Shown here: one piece after another, positions 55,278 through 64,000 of the stretch
Position numbering within the stretch: the stretch's first letter is position 1
Layout: the number at the start of each line of letters is the position of its first letter
Assembly (NCBI RefSeq): GCF_014202425.1
Contig: NZ_JACHGT010000001.1
Coordinates: 351,160 to 415,159, forward strand
DNA length: 64,000 nucleotides
From: Phytomonospora endophytica
GTDB lineage: Bacteria > Actinomycetota > Actinomycetes > Mycobacteriales > Micromonosporaceae
Direction: 5' to 3'
Notes under the pieces: generated by a model
Databases searched by the model: none
Seen by the model: only the letters and a program-made list of their open reading frames with translations
Told to the model about the DNA's origin: nothing
Translations under genes and position numbers: made by a program

Positions 55278-56065
55278 ACGACCGCCTTCCCGACGACCCC
55301 GCCATGCGGATCGACGTCGTCACCGTCTTCCCCGAGTACCTCCAGGCGCTCGACCTGTCCCTGATCGGCCGCGCCCGCAAACGCGGCCGGCTCGATGTGC
55401 GCGTGCACCAGTTGCGCGAATGGACGCACGACGTCCACCGCACCGTCGACGACAGCCCGTACGGCGGCGGTCCGGGCATGATCATGCGCCCTGAGCCGTG
55501 GGGCGAGGCCTTCGACGCGCTCGCGCCGGCCGAGGGCCCGGTGCCGCACCTGCTGGTGCCCAGCCCGGCGGGTGTGCCGTTCACGCAGCGCATGGCCGAG
55601 CAGCTGAGCACCGAGCCGTGGCTGATGTTCGCCTGCGGCCGGTACGAGGGCATCGACCAGCGGGTCATCGAGCACGCGGCGACGCGGATGCCGGTGACCG
55701 AGGTGTCGCTCGGGGACTACGTGCTCTTCGGTGGTGAGGTCGCCGTCCTGGTCATCGCCGAGGCGGTCACCAGGCTCGTCCCGGGTGTCCTCGGCAACGC
55801 CGAGTCGATCGTCGAGGAGTCCCACACCACGGGCCTGCTCGAAGCGCCGCTGTACACCAAGCCCGCCGAGTGGCGCGGACATGAGGTACCCGAGGTTCTC
55901 GTCTCGGGGCACCATGCGAAGATCGTGCGGTGGAAGCGCGATCAGGCCCTGCTGCGAACCGCGCGGACCAGGCCGGATCTGCTGGCGGCGACGCCGGTCG
56001 GTGAGTTCGACAAGCACGATCGGGCGACGTTGGAAGGGGCCGGGTTCGAGGTCGGCCCTGCGTAA
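55274..56065 (+). CDS. trmD: tRNA (guanine37-N1)-methyltransferase
   Basis: SPOUT methyltransferase making m1G37 in tRNAs (263 residues). The GTG at 55274 overlaps the rimM stop; ATG 55304 ([13 protein letters not shown]) is the alternative start and lacks a ribosome site. Family motifs are [41 protein letters not shown] (trefoil-knot SAM site), [29 protein letters not shown] in two parts, and [10 protein letters not shown]. Confidence 0.97.
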   Translation: MNDRLPDDPAMRIDVVTVFPEYLQALDLSLIGRARKRGRLDVRVHQLREWTHDVHRTVDDSPYGGGPGMIMRPEPWGEAFDALAPAEGPVPHLLVPSPAGVPFTQRMAEQLSTEPWLMFACGRYEGIDQRVIEHAATRMPVTEVSLGDYVLFGGEVAVLVIAEAVTRLVPGVLGNAESIVEESHTTGLLEAPLYTKPAEWRGHEVPEVLVSGHHAKIVRWKRDQALLRTARTRPDLLAATPVGEFDKHDRATLEGAGFEVGPA

Positions 56066-56188
56066 CGTGTAGTATCGAGCGGTTGCTTCGGCCGCTCCCG
56101 CGGTGTCTCACCCGACTTCGGCCGCCGACACCAGTCATCAGACTTTCATTAGGCGCGTGCGCGCCTTGAGCTTCGAGGATTATTCGCC

Positions 56189-56545
56189 ATGAACACGCTG
56201 GACCTTCTGGACGCCGCTTCGGTACGGGCGGACATCCCGGATTTCCGTGCCGGTGACACGCTCAAGGTGCACGTGCGGGTCGTCGAGGGAAACCGTTCCC
56301 GCGTCCAGATCTTCAAGGGCATCGTGATCGCCCGCCAGGGTTCCGGCCTGCGCGAGACCTTCACCATCCGCAAGGTCAGCTTCGGCATCGGCGTCGAGCG
56401 CACCTTCCCGCTGAACTCTCCGGTCATCGACCGGATCGAGGTCGAGACCCGCGGTGACGTGCGTCGCGCCAAGCTGTACTACCTCCGTGAGCTTCGCGGC
56501 AAGAAGGCGAAGATCAAGGAGCTGCGCGAGCGTCCCGCCAACTAA
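56189..56545 (+). CDS. rplS: Large ribosomal subunit protein bL19
   Basis: 50S protein at the subunit interface (118 residues). ATG 56189 follows GAGGA. Typical sequence: [75 protein letters not shown]. The 123-bp leader (56066-56188) has GGTGTC/GACACC and GGCGCG/CGCGCC hairpins that may serve control. Confidence 0.98.
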   Translation: MNTLDLLDAASVRADIPDFRAGDTLKVHVRVVEGNRSRVQIFKGIVIARQGSGLRETFTIRKVSFGIGVERTFPLNSPVIDRIEVETRGDVRRAKLYYLRELRGKKAKIKELRERPAN

Positions 56546-56570
56546 GGCGGCAGCGCCCCACCGGATTTCC

Positions 56571-56606
56571 CCGACGCGGGTCCGCCTCACGGCGGGCCCG
56601 CGTCGG
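56571..56606 (+). terminator. Terminator after rplS
   Basis: A 16-bp stem (56571-56586 with 56591-56606, one G-T pair, TCAC loop) 25 bp past the stop, without a U-run. Confidence 0.75.
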
Positions 56607-56695
56607 CGTGTGCCCGCCCGTGTTGCCCCGGGCTTGACGGCTCGTGAAGGATGGCGACGCGCGCACCCGCGCGTCACGCCCACCCGGAGGGACCC

Positions 56696-57622
56696 ATGGA
56701 CGGCGAAGCGCCCGGCACCGAAGCGGTCCCCGACGTGACCGAGCGGCCCGCCGCCGCGGGCCGTCGCGAGTCGGCGAACGCCAAGCGCCGCCGGAGGCTC
56801 GCCCAGGGCACGGCGACGCGCCGGGAGATGCCGCTGTGGAAGGAACTGCCGCTGCTGCTGCTGGTCGCGTTCTGCGTGGCCGTGCTGATCCGCACCTTCT
56901 TCCTGCAGGCCTTCGGTATCCCCTCAGCCTCGATGGAGCAGACCCTCACCGAAGGCGACCGGGTCCTGGTGTCGAAGGTCGTCTACCAGGTCCGCACGCC
57001 CCAGCGCGGCGAGGTGATCGTCTTTCGCGGCAACGACCGCTGGGCCCCGGAGTTCCAGTCCGACCCGAAAGCCGGACTGCTCAGCCGCATCGGCGGGGGA
57101 CTGGCCGACCTCGTCGGGATCGGGCAGCCGGGCGAGAAGGACTTCATCAAACGGGTGATAGGCCGGCCCGGTGACACCGTGATGTGCTGTGACGCCGACG
57201 GCAAGGTCACCGTCAACGGTTTCCCGCTTGACGAGTCGGCGTACCTCTACGAGGATTCGCCGCTCGCCGAGGGCGGCGCGCAGACCAACGACTGCCGCAC
57301 CCGCGATTTCGGTCCCGTCCTCGTCCCCGAGGGCCAGTTGTTCGTGATGGGGGACCATCGCGGCAGGTCGCAGGACTCGCGCTGCCAGGGATTCGTGCCG
57401 ATGGACAACGTCATCGGGCGCGCGATCGCGGTCGGCTGGCCGATCGACAGATGGCATTCGCTGCCCGTCCCGCCGACCTTCGCCGACGTGCCCGATCCGG
57501 GCGGCGGCCAGGGCGGTTCGGCGCCGGTCGCCCTCGACGGCGGTGGAGGCGGACTTCCCGTGTTCGCGCCGATCCTTTTGACGGCCGTGTTCCCGGCACC
57601 ACGTTTCAGGTTCAATGCGTAG
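56696..57622 (+). CDS. lepB: Signal peptidase I (first copy)
   Basis: Membrane-bound enzyme that cleaves Sec and Tat signal peptides outside the membrane (308 residues). ATG 56696 follows GGAGGG. A basic cytoplasmic lead of 50 residues precedes one membrane helix (about 50-68). Catalytic Ser79 is in GIPSASMEQTL and the Lys in DFIKRVIGRPGD; GDHRGRSQDSR is box E. A C-terminal Gly/Pro stretch plus a hydrophobic segment (FAPILLTAVF) may form a second anchor. Confidence 0.96.
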   Translation: MDGEAPGTEAVPDVTERPAAAGRRESANAKRRRRLAQGTATRREMPLWKELPLLLLVAFCVAVLIRTFFLQAFGIPSASMEQTLTEGDRVLVSKVVYQVRTPQRGEVIVFRGNDRWAPEFQSDPKAGLLSRIGGGLADLVGIGQPGEKDFIKRVIGRPGDTVMCCDADGKVTVNGFPLDESAYLYEDSPLAEGGAQTNDCRTRDFGPVLVPEGQLFVMGDHRGRSQDSRCQGFVPMDNVIGRAIAVGWPIDRWHSLPVPPTFADVPDPGGGQGGSAPVALDGGGGGLPVFAPILLTAVFPAPRFRFNA

Positions 57623-57631
57623 ACTCCGCGT

Positions 57632-58324
57632 GTGATTGAAGAAGAGCAGCCGAAGACCGAGCCGCCCGCCGAGGATCCCGCGCCGTCGTCCAAGGACGAG
57701 GACAAGAAGAAGCGCGGCTCGTTCTGGAAGGAACTGCCGATCCTGCTGGGCGTGGCGATCGTCGTCGCGTTGCTCGTGCGGACCTTCGTCCTGCAGTCCT
57801 TCTGGATCCCGTCGGGGTCGATGGAGCACACCCTCGACCTGCAGGACCGCGTGCTGGTCAACAAGCTGGTCTACGACTTCCGGGAACCCGAGCGCGGCGA
57901 GGTCATCGTCTTCACCGCGCCGAACGACTGGCGCAGTGACCCCAACGAAGAGGACTTCATCAAGCGGGTCATCGGCATCGGCGGTGACCACATCATCTGC
58001 TGCGACAACGGCAAGATCACCGTCAACGGTGTGGCGCTCGACGAGACCGAGTACCTGTACACCAACGACGACGGCGTGCAGGACGCCCCGAGCGCCAACA
58101 AGTTCGACATCGTCGTGCCCGAGGGCCGCTTGTGGGTCATGGGTGACCACCGTTCGGCGTCGGGGGACTCGCGGGAGAACTTCATCCGCTTCGAGAGCAT
58201 CGAGCGGTCCACGATCGCGGTGGACGCCGTCATCGGGAAGGCCTTCGTGATCATCTGGCCGCTCGACCGCTGGCGCTGGCTGTCGATTCCCGGCACCTTT
58301 GCCGACGTGCCGGGACCGACGTAG
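57632..58324 (+). CDS. lepB: Signal peptidase I (second copy)
   Basis: Shorter paralogue (230 residues) with the same layout: acidic/Lys-rich lead, membrane helix (about 35-55), Ser63 in WIPSGSMEHTL, Lys in DFIKRVIGIGGD, GDHRSASGDSR. GTG 57632 lies 7 nt after TAGACT with no ribosome site, so it may also be started from a leaderless transcript inside the end of the first copy. Tandem lepB genes at this place are usual in Actinobacteria. Confidence 0.96.
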   Translation: MIEEEQPKTEPPAEDPAPSSKDEDKKKRGSFWKELPILLGVAIVVALLVRTFVLQSFWIPSGSMEHTLDLQDRVLVNKLVYDFREPERGEVIVFTAPNDWRSDPNEEDFIKRVIGIGGDHIICCDNGKITVNGVALDETEYLYTNDDGVQDAPSANKFDIVVPEGRLWVMGDHRSASGDSRENFIRFESIERSTIAVDAVIGKAFVIIWPLDRWRWLSIPGTFADVPGPT

Positions 58325-58335
58325 GGTCGGTTCCC

Positions 58336-58791
58336 GTGACTTCTGCCGAGGTGGTGAACCGGCTCGCCGGGAGGGTCCTGCTCGTCAACGGTGAGGGCCG
58401 CGTCCTGCTGTTCCGCGGCTGCGACCCGCTGTCGCCCGCGGACAAGTACTGGTTCACCCCCGGCGGCGGCTTCGACGAGGGCGAGGACGCCCGCGCCGCC
58501 GCCCTCCGCGAGCTCTTCGAGGAGACCGGCCTGATCCTGTCGGCCGGCGAGCTGGCCGGTCCGGTGTTCGAGGAGGTCGCCGAGTTCGACTTCGACGGGC
58601 GCGCCTACCGGCAGCGGCACTGGTTCTTCCTGGCGCGGGTCGAGTCGTGGGAGGTCGACACGGCCGGTTTCGAGCCGATCGAGCGGACCACGATGGACGA
58701 GCACCGATGGTGGAGCCCGGCCGAGCTCGAAGAGACGGCCGAGGTGATCTACCCGCCCGAGTTGAGCAGAATCCTGCGTGAGGTCCTGTGA
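58336..58791 (+). CDS. NUDIX hydrolase
   Basis: Nucleoside-diphosphate-linked hydrolase (151 residues), substrate unknown. The NUDIX box is GGGFDEGEDARAAALRELFEETGL, cited in parts as GGGFDEGEDARAAALREL then FEETGL, matching Gx5Ex7REUxEExGU. GTG 58336 is 11 bp after lepB. The stop overlaps the rnhB start (GTGA). Confidence 0.95.
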   Translation: MTSAEVVNRLAGRVLLVNGEGRVLLFRGCDPLSPADKYWFTPGGGFDEGEDARAAALRELFEETGLILSAGELAGPVFEEVAEFDFDGRAYRQRHWFFLARVESWEVDTAGFEPIERTTMDEHRWWSPAELEETAEVIYPPELSRILREVL

Positions 58792-59501
58792 TCACCATTC
58801 CCCGCACCGTCATCCGGCGCGACGGTGACCTGTACACGTTCGAGGACGCGCTCCGGCGGCGCGGCTTCAATGTCGTCGCCGGAGCCGACGAGGCCGGTCG
58901 TGGGGCCTGCGCCGGGCCGCTCGTGGTGGCCGCGGCGATCCTGCCGCCCGGCAAGCGAGGACGCGTGCCCGGTCTCGCCGACTCGAAGCTGCTGACTCCC
59001 GCCGCGCGCGAGGAGGCCTACGTCGAGGTCGTCGCGCGGGCCGTCGCCTATTCGGTGGTGGTGATCCCGCAGGAGGAGGTCGACAAGAGAGGGCTGCACG
59101 TGTGCAACCTCACTGGCATGCGCAGGGCTCTCGCCAGGCTCTCCGTCGCGCCGGGTTACGTGCTCACCGACGGCTTCGCCGTCGACGGGCTCTCCGTGCC
59201 TGGTCTGGCCGTGTGGAAGGGCGACCAGGTCGCCGCCTGCATCGCCGCGGCGAGTGTCCTGGCGAAGGTGACAAGAGACAGATTGATGGACGACTGGCAC
59301 GTGAAGTTCCCCCGATACGGGTTCGACGCGCACAAGGGATATGTCACCGCGGGCCACCAGGAGGCGCTGGCCGCCTACGGTCCGTGCGTGGCGCACCGGC
59401 TTTCGTACGCGAATGTCAGGAACGCGGGAGTGTCGCGGCAGCCTGCGATGCCCGCCGAGCCGGTCATGGGTGACAATGACGGGGTGGAGGCCGCGACATG
59501 A
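58788..59501 (+). CDS. rnhB: Ribonuclease HII
   Basis: Removes RNA from RNA-DNA hybrids and single ribonucleotides from DNA (237 residues). Acidic residues D34 and E35 in GADEAGRGACAGP, the Asp in VLTDGF and the later Asp in KVTRDRLMDD form the active site. LADSKLLTPAAREE and YGFDAHKGYVTAGH are family blocks. Coupled to both neighbours (GTGA, ATGA). Confidence 0.97.
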   Translation: MITIPRTVIRRDGDLYTFEDALRRRGFNVVAGADEAGRGACAGPLVVAAAILPPGKRGRVPGLADSKLLTPAAREEAYVEVVARAVAYSVVVIPQEEVDKRGLHVCNLTGMRRALARLSVAPGYVLTDGFAVDGLSVPGLAVWKGDQVAACIAAASVLAKVTRDRLMDDWHVKFPRYGFDAHKGYVTAGHQEALAAYGPCVAHRLSYANVRNAGVSRQPAMPAEPVMGDNDGVEAAT

Positions 59502-59800
59502 GCGCTGAGGATCTCGAAAAGTACGAGACCGAGATGGAGCTGCAGCTCTATCGGGAGTACCGCGACATAGTCCGCCAGTTCTCCTATGTGGTGGAGACCG
59601 AGCGACGGTTCTATCTCGCCAATCACGTTGAGATGCACGTCCGCAACACCGACGGCGAAGTCTTCTTCGAGGTCGAGATGCGCGACGCCTGGGTCTGGGA
59701 CATGTACCGCCCGGCACGGTTCGTGAAGAACGTGCGGGTCATGACCTTCAAGGACGTGAACGTGGAAGAGCTGGACAAACCGGACATCACCCTGCCTTAA
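59498..59800 (+). CDS. DUF2469 family protein
   Basis: The 100-residue actinobacterial protein of unknown function always lies after rnhB. MSAEDLEKYETEMELQLYRE, VVETERRFYLANHVEM and WDMYRPARFVKNVRVMTFKD are family sequence. Starts at ATGA overlapping rnhB. It is the last gene of the plus-strand cluster; yraN-comM-dprA would normally follow on the same strand. Confidence 0.95.
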   Translation: MSAEDLEKYETEMELQLYREYRDIVRQFSYVVETERRFYLANHVEMHVRNTDGEVFFEVEMRDAWVWDMYRPARFVKNVRVMTFKDVNVEELDKPDITLP

Positions 59801-60744
59801 GGCGGGTGACGGCGGCCGCGGCGGAAGAGTGGAGTCCGGCAGGACTCGGCTCGCTTCGGCTCCGCCGTGCCGTCGCACGGCGGCGACAAGGCTTCCCCCT
59901 CGCGCGAGCCGCGCGAGCACGGAAAGGCCGACGGGTTCCCCGGAGCCCAGGACGAGAATGCGGCCTGAGCTCCGGGGACTGGGCCTCGTGCAGGGGTCGC
60001 CGGGTTGGCCTCGTCTGCTGGCGGGCCGTGGGGTGTCGTGCGGGCGGCTTCGGGCTTGCGGTGGCTGGATGTGGTCGTGCGGGCAGATGGGTCCGTGAGG
60101 GTCACGCGCGCCCGTGGCGGCGTGGTGGCTACATCGCACAGGGACGGCCGCCCGGTGCCCGCGATGGGCACTTCGGGCCTGTAGGAACCGCGTGCGTGCG
60201 CAAGGGCCACCTCGCGCGGGCGCCCGTGGCGGTGGCGGTGGCGGTTGTGCCGGGCGGCACGTGTCCGCGACGGCCACACGGGGCCTGTGACGGTGACACG
60301 TGTCCGTGCCCGTCCCCGTCCGATCGTGCCCGTCCCATCGCGCCAGCAACGGTCACGCGCGCCCGTGGCTTCGTTGCGCTTTGACGGCCTCACCCGGCCG
60401 GCGACTTGGGCGCGTCCGTGTCGGCGGCGGGAGCGGGCCCGCAGCACCTCGCTTCGGTTCGGCCGCCGCCGTGAGGTTGTCCGCAGCTCGGGCCGAGGGT
60501 GCCCGGCTGTTTCGGGCCGATCGGTTCTCCGCCGTTCGAGTTTCCGGCTCGGCGGCGGAGACGGTGATAGTGGCGGTCTTGGCGGTGTGGCTCGACGGTC
60601 CCGGTTCGGCCGGGGCCGTGGTGTTCCCGAGTCCGTCCTTCGCGCGCGGCTCGCGTTCCTGTCTCGCAGTCGCGAGGGTGTGGCTCGATCGCTCGGGTCA
60701 GCGTGATCCGTGTGGTTCCGTGTCGCTTCTCCCGTGCGTGTTCC

Positions 60745-60789
60745 GCGAGGAGATGCGTCCCGCCGGCCCGGCGGGACGCATCTCCTCGC
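60745..60789. repeat. 45-bp perfect palindrome (21-bp arms, 3-nt loop)
   Basis: 60745-60765 (GCGAGGAGATGCGTCCCGCC...) is exactly complementary to 60769-60789, around GCC. It is followed by TTTCG. It could be a very strong terminator, but no gene ends nearby; the closest plus-strand stop is 59800. Confidence 0.92.
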
Positions 60790-61000
60790 TTTCGCCTCAG
60801 AGGCGGCGAGGGGCGTGGCTCGACCGTCCATCCGTCCTCCTCGTGCGGTTCGCGTCTCCGGCTCCGCAGCCACGAGGGCGCCTCTCGACAGTCCGGGTCA
60901 GCCCGAGCCGTGCGGTTCCATGCCGCCGCTTGCTTGCACGCATGCACGGAGAGACGCCGCCACCCGGGCGGGCGGACTCAAGGCGTCTTCATCTCCGTGT

Positions 61001-61029
61001 CGCGGCTGTCGGGAGGCGAATGCTCTGGC
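61001..61029 (+). repeat. 29-bp direct repeat, copy 1
   Basis: CGCGGCTGTCGGGAGGCGAA followed by TGCTCTGGC; copy 2 at 61164-61192 differs at one position. Confidence 0.85.
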
Positions 61030-61163
61030 GCCGCCGCCCCCCACGCATCGGCAAAGAGATGCGCGCCGCCGGGGCTGACGGGAGCGAAGCGTCACCTGGT
61101 GCGCCGTCACCGGCCCTCGATGCTCACGCTCCCTTCGTCTTCGTCTTCGTCCCCGCCTTGTTT

Positions 61164-61192
61164 CGCGGCTGTCGGGAAGCGAATGCTCTGGC
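61164..61192 (+). repeat. 29-bp direct repeat, copy 2
   Basis: CGCGGCTGTCGGGAAGCGAA followed by TGCTCTGGC. It abuts the kelch fragment, so the repeat may mark a recombination joint. Confidence 0.85.
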
Positions 61193-61193
61193 C

Positions 61194-61352
61194 CGGTCGT
61201 ACGCCTACGACCCCGCGGCCGACGCGTGGACGGCTCTGCCGGACATGCCGCTGTCGCCGGCCGGTTCGGCGTACTCGGCGGCCGACGGGAAGCTCGTCGT
61301 CTCCGGCGGCCGGCTCAACGGTTCCGGCACGACCAACGCCACCGTCGTCGCC
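61194..61352 (+). pseudogene. Kelch-repeat gene fragment
   Basis: About 50 codons read as clear kelch sequence: SYAYDPAADAWTALPDMP, SPAGSAYSAADGKLVVSGG, RLNGSGTTNATV. This is the YDP..W..L..MP..R/S....A..GK..V.GG signature. It has no start and stops being kelch-like exactly where the dprA stop begins (61353). It is a remnant of a larger gene, joined to dprA by rearrangement. Confidence 0.75.
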
Positions 61353-62555
61353 TCAGCGGCCCATGCGGCCTCGGCGGCTCATGTCGCGTCCGTCCACCGG
61401 TGTCGGCCTGATGGCCGCCCTGGTTTGGCGGAAGCGGCCGTCCGCTTCTTCGATGAGGCCGGCGCGGTGGAGGGTCGGCAGAGTCTTCAGGATCGCCTTG
61501 AGGGGTACGCCCGCCTGGGCGGCGATGTGGGCGGGCATGGCCGCCGTGCGGCGGGGCACGGCGTCCAGGATCCGCGAGGAGACCTCGTCGAGACGGTCGA
61601 GGGCGGTGTCGGGGGCGCTGAGAGGTTCGGCCAGGTCCGCGCCGAGGCGGCCCAGATCCTCGATGATCTCCGCCGCCCGGGTCACGATGCGCGCCCCACC
61701 CGGCTCGCGGGCGAGCTGGTGCACCCCCACGCTCTGCGGGGACGTCGCCTCGCCGGGCACGATCATGAGCTGGCGGTCGAGTTCGACGGCGTGCCGGGCG
61801 GTGTTGCGCGCGCCGCTGCGGATCTGCGCCTCCACCACGACGGTCCCGAGTGTCGCGGCGGCGATGAGACGGTTCCGGATCAGGAAGCGATGCCGAAGCG
61901 GCAGGGCGCCCGGCGGCCATTCGCTCAGGATCAGGCCGCGCTCGGCGATCGCGGCGAAGAGCAGCTCATTGCGGGCCGGGTAGACGTGGTCGACCCCGCA
62001 GGCGAGGATCGCGACGGTCGGCCCGTCGGCGGCGAGGGCCCCGCGATGCGCGGCCGTGTCGATGCCGAAGGCGCCACCCGAGACGACGGCCCAGTCGCGG
62101 TCGGCGAGACCGAAGGCCAGCTCGCGGGCCATGCTGTCGCCATAGGCCGTGGAGTCCCGCGCGCCCACGATCGACGCCGACTCCTCCAGGGTCTCCCGCA
62201 GGTTCAGCGGCCCGCGCGCCCACAGGCACAGCGGCGGACCGTGCGAGCCGGGCCCGGCGCCGAGGGCGGCGAGATCGTCCAGGCGGGACGGCCACTCCTC
62301 GTCACCAGGGATGATGACGCGCGCCCCGGCGCTCACCGTGTCGGCGAGGATCCCGGCGGCCAGGTCGAGCGGGTCGCGGCCGGCGAGGCGGTTGCCGGCG
62401 AGGCGGTTCAGCGCGGCGGGCAGACCGCGCTCCCGGAAGCGCCCGGCGATCTCCTCGGGGGAGTGCTCGGCGAGCAGCTCGTGGGCCATGCCCACCCCCG
62501 GTTCGAGGAGGGCGGTCAGCAGCACGCGGATCAGACGGGGCAGGTCAGCGGTCAT
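61353..62555 (-). CDS. dprA: DNA-processing protein DprA
   Basis: Loads RecA on incoming single-stranded DNA (400 residues). ATG 62555 follows AAGGAC. The Rossmann core has IVGARDSTAYGDSMARELA, VSGGAFGIDTAAHRGAL, TVAILACGVDHVYPARN and SEWPPGALPLRHRFLIRNR. The C-terminal winged helix (about 320-390; ILDAVPRRTAAMPAHIAAQ) is present. It is 29 bp after comM and on the opposite strand to rnhB, unlike the usual order. Confidence 0.96.
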   Translation of the reverse strand: MTADLPRLIRVLLTALLEPGVGMAHELLAEHSPEEIAGRFRERGLPAALNRLAGNRLAGRDPLDLAAGILADTVSAGARVIIPGDEEWPSRLDDLAALGAGPGSHGPPLCLWARGPLNLRETLEESASIVGARDSTAYGDSMARELAFGLADRDWAVVSGGAFGIDTAAHRGALAADGPTVAILACGVDHVYPARNELLFAAIAERGLILSEWPPGALPLRHRFLIRNRLIAAATLGTVVVEAQIRSGARNTARHAVELDRQLMIVPGEATSPQSVGVHQLAREPGGARIVTRAAEIIEDLGRLGADLAEPLSAPDTALDRLDEVSSRILDAVPRRTAAMPAHIAAQAGVPLKAILKTLPTLHRAGLIEEADGRFRQTRAAIRPTPVDGRDMSRRGRMGR

Positions 62556-62584
62556 GGCACGTCCTTAAAGGTGAGAAGCGGCGG

Positions 62585-64000
62585 TCAGACCTTGTGTCCC
62601 AGGCGCAGTTCGACGGCCTCGCCGAGGTCGTTCTCGTCGGGGCGGTCCCGGCCCGCGAGGTCGGCGATCGACCAGGCGAGGCGCTGCACCCGGTCGTAAC
62701 CGCGGGCGCTGAGCCGGCCGGAGTCGAGCATCCAGTCGGCGACGCCGAGGACCGTGCTCGGCAGACGCCACGGCCGGGCCCGCAGCCGGGCACCGGCGAC
62801 CTGGGAGTTGGGGATGCGTCCGCACCCTGCGCTCTCCCAGCGCGCCGCCGCCGCCTCCCGCGCCCTGCTGACACGTTCGGCGACGGCCCTGGAGTCCTCC
62901 GGCGCCGGTTCGTCGCCCAGGAGCGCCGAACGCCCGACCGGCTGGAGCCGCACGTGCAGGTCGACGCGGTCCATCAGCGGCCCTTTGAGCTTGGCGCGGT
63001 AGCGTCCGCGGGCCATGGCCGAGCATTCGCAGTCGGCCGGTTTGGGGGCCGCGCACGGGCACGGGTTCGCCGCCAGCATCAGCAGCACGCGCGCGGGGAA
63101 GCGGACGACGGCCGCCGAGCGGTGGATGTTGATGATCCCCGACTCCAGTGGCTGGCGCAGCGCGTCGATCACGTCCCTGCGGAACTCGGGCAGCTCGTCG
63201 AGGAACAACACCCCGCAGTGCGCCAGCGACAGCGCTCCCGGCCGAGGCACGCCCGAGCCGCCGCCGACGAGCGCGGGCATCGACGCCGAGTGGTGCGGCG
63301 CCTGGAAGGGCGCCCTGCGCAACAGCGCGGCCCGCTTCTCGAACTGCCCGGCGATCGAGTGGATCGCGGTCACCTCCATCGCCGAGGCGTCGTCCAGGCG
63401 CGGCAGCAGCGGCGGCAGGCGCTCGGCGAGCATGGTCTTCCCGACCCCGGGCGGGCCGAGCAGCATCAGGTTGTGCCCGCCCGCCGCCGAGATCTCCAGT
63501 GCCCGCTTGGCCGCGTCCTGCCCGACCACGTCGGCGAGGTCGGGCGAATGGTCCTCCGACTCCGCGTCGAGCTCCGGCACCGGCAGCATCTCGCCCTGAC
63601 CGGCCAGCCCGGCGGTGAGCCGCCGCAGGTCCGGCGAGCCGTGCACGGTCAGCCCGGACACCAGCGCCGCCTCACGCAGGTTCCCCGGCGCGACGACCGC
63701 CGCCCGCAACCGCGACTCCCGCGCCGCCATCAAGGCCGGGAGCACCCCCGGCACGGGCCTGAGGCGCCCGTCGAGGCCGAGCTCGCCGATGGGGACGATC
63801 CCGTCGATCAGCGGCGGCGGGAGCTGCCCGCTGGCCACGAGCAGCACCAGCGCGATCGCCAGGTCGAAGCTGGACCCGTGCTTCGGCAGGGAGGCGGGGA
63901 GCAGGTTGATGGCGATGCGCTGGTCGGGCCAGTGGAACCCGGAGTTCACCAGGGCGGAGCGGACGCGGTCGCGCGCCTGCCCGAGGACCGCGTCGGGCAG
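62585..64000 (-). CDS. YifB/ComM family Mg-chelatase-like AAA ATPase (5' end beyond window)
   Basis: ComM-type branch-migration ATPase, 472 residues visible of about 510. The S5-like N-terminal part has LPASLPKHGSSFDLAIALVLL; the AAA core has GPPGVGKTMLAERLP (Walker A), GVLFLDELPEFRRDVID (Walker B), and the zinc-site Cys NPCPCAAPKPADCECSA. The C-terminal domain has RLSARGYDRVQRLAWSIADL. It continues off the right edge, where yraN would be expected upstream. Confidence 0.95.
   Translation of the reverse strand: MPDAVLGQARDRVRSALVNSGFHWPDQRIAINLLPASLPKHGSSFDLAIALVLLVASGQLPPPLIDGIVPIGELGLDGRLRPVPGVLPALMAARESRLRAAVVAPGNLREAALVSGLTVHGSPDLRRLTAGLAGQGEMLPVPELDAESEDHSPDLADVVGQDAAKRALEISAAGGHNLMLLGPPGVGKTMLAERLPPLLPRLDDASAMEVTAIHSIAGQFEKRAALLRRAPFQAPHHSASMPALVGGGSGVPRPGALSLAHCGVLFLDELPEFRRDVIDALRQPLESGIINIHRSAAVVRFPARVLLMLAANPCPCAAPKPADCECSAMARGRYRAKLKGPLMDRVDLHVRLQPVGRSALLGDEPAPEDSRAVAERVSRAREAAAARWESAGCGRIPNSQVAGARLRARPWRLPSTVLGVADWMLDSGRLSARGYDRVQRLAWSIADLAGRDRPDENDLGEAVELRLGHKV

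Larger units (their letters stand above)
59801..61193. other. 1.4-kb gene-free GC-rich region at the edge of an inverted block
   Basis: Both strands are open for long stretches but the translations are Arg/Pro/Ser-rich, lack ribosome sites and match no family. It has scattered direct repeats, such as GGTCACGCGCGCCCGTGGC at about 60099 and 60351, and the palindrome and 29-bp repeat listed separately. Confidence 0.7.

Noticed and set aside
60300-62699. Long plus-strand open frame of about 800 codons through the gene-free region and dprA
   Set aside because: Over dprA it is the antisense of a well-supported gene; only the 61194-61352 part has family sequence (kelch), without a start.

Overview
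The window comes from a high-GC Actinomycetota chromosome. The signs are GC-saturated third codon positions, many GTG and TTG starts, several apparently leaderless genes (a -10-like TANNNT box 6-8 nt before the start codon), and the conserved actinobacterial order mutM / smc-ftsY / amtB / ffh / rpsP-khpA-rimM-trmD-rplS-lepB-NUDIX-rnhB-DUF2469 / comM-dprA. An SCO5389-family gene, DUF2332, DUF2469 and a DUF4153/4173-type gene behind a two-component pair fit the same phylum. Genus cannot be told by eye. I saw no tRNA, rRNA, CRISPR array, prophage or intact transposase.

Layout. 0-5.5 kb: start of pstC behind a tandem YegP-like gene, an archaeal-type aspartyl-tRNA synthetase under a complete translational T-box leader, a hypothetical gene, and a secreted protein resembling an S8 peptidase without its catalytic domain. 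5.7-13.7 kb: DUF2332, an iron-box-controlled orphan siderophore ATPase, an HSP90-like ATPase overlapping a large TPR-like gene, lipB and a lone lipoprotein binding protein. 13.7-16.0 kb: 2.3 kb of gene-free, repeat-rich DNA. 16-28.6 kb: a CooC-like ATPase and SCO5389-family gene, a LLM flavin enzyme, a RIO-type kinase, a two-component system with a membrane protein, a frameshifted threonine-dehydratase-like gene, an epimerase, mutM, an atypical LuxR regulator and a CAP-domain protein. 28.9-40.2 kb: the chromosome-segregation and protein-targeting core (smc, ftsY, amtB, ffh), interrupted by 1.1 kb of minisatellites and a 125-bp palindromic element. 40.2-52.3 kb, minus strand: a cassette of a double-AAA MoxR-type ATPase, a zincin/VWA protein and three giant paralogues, with a C45-type acyltransferase gene between. 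52.4-59.8 kb: proS and the ribosome/processing/secretion cluster. 59.8-64 kb: gene-free DNA with a perfect 21-bp-arm palindrome and a kelch-gene remnant, then an inverted dprA-comM block.

The best candidate for an undescribed system is the 40.2-52.3 kb cassette. Four genes are chained by TTGA and ATGA overlaps or a 10-bp gap. The third paralogue lies upstream behind a promoter with the same spaced elements as the operon promoter. All three giant proteins carry two copies of a WP-x(3-4)-AH-x3-P-F/L motif. Tandem MoxR plus a COG3864-like metallopeptidase/VWA protein is a known pairing; the giant partner and its triplication were not recognised. Other items of interest are the Asp T-box, the HSP90-TPR pair, a 40-bp repeat present three times between genes, and 11-bp-phased repeats before the response regulator gene.
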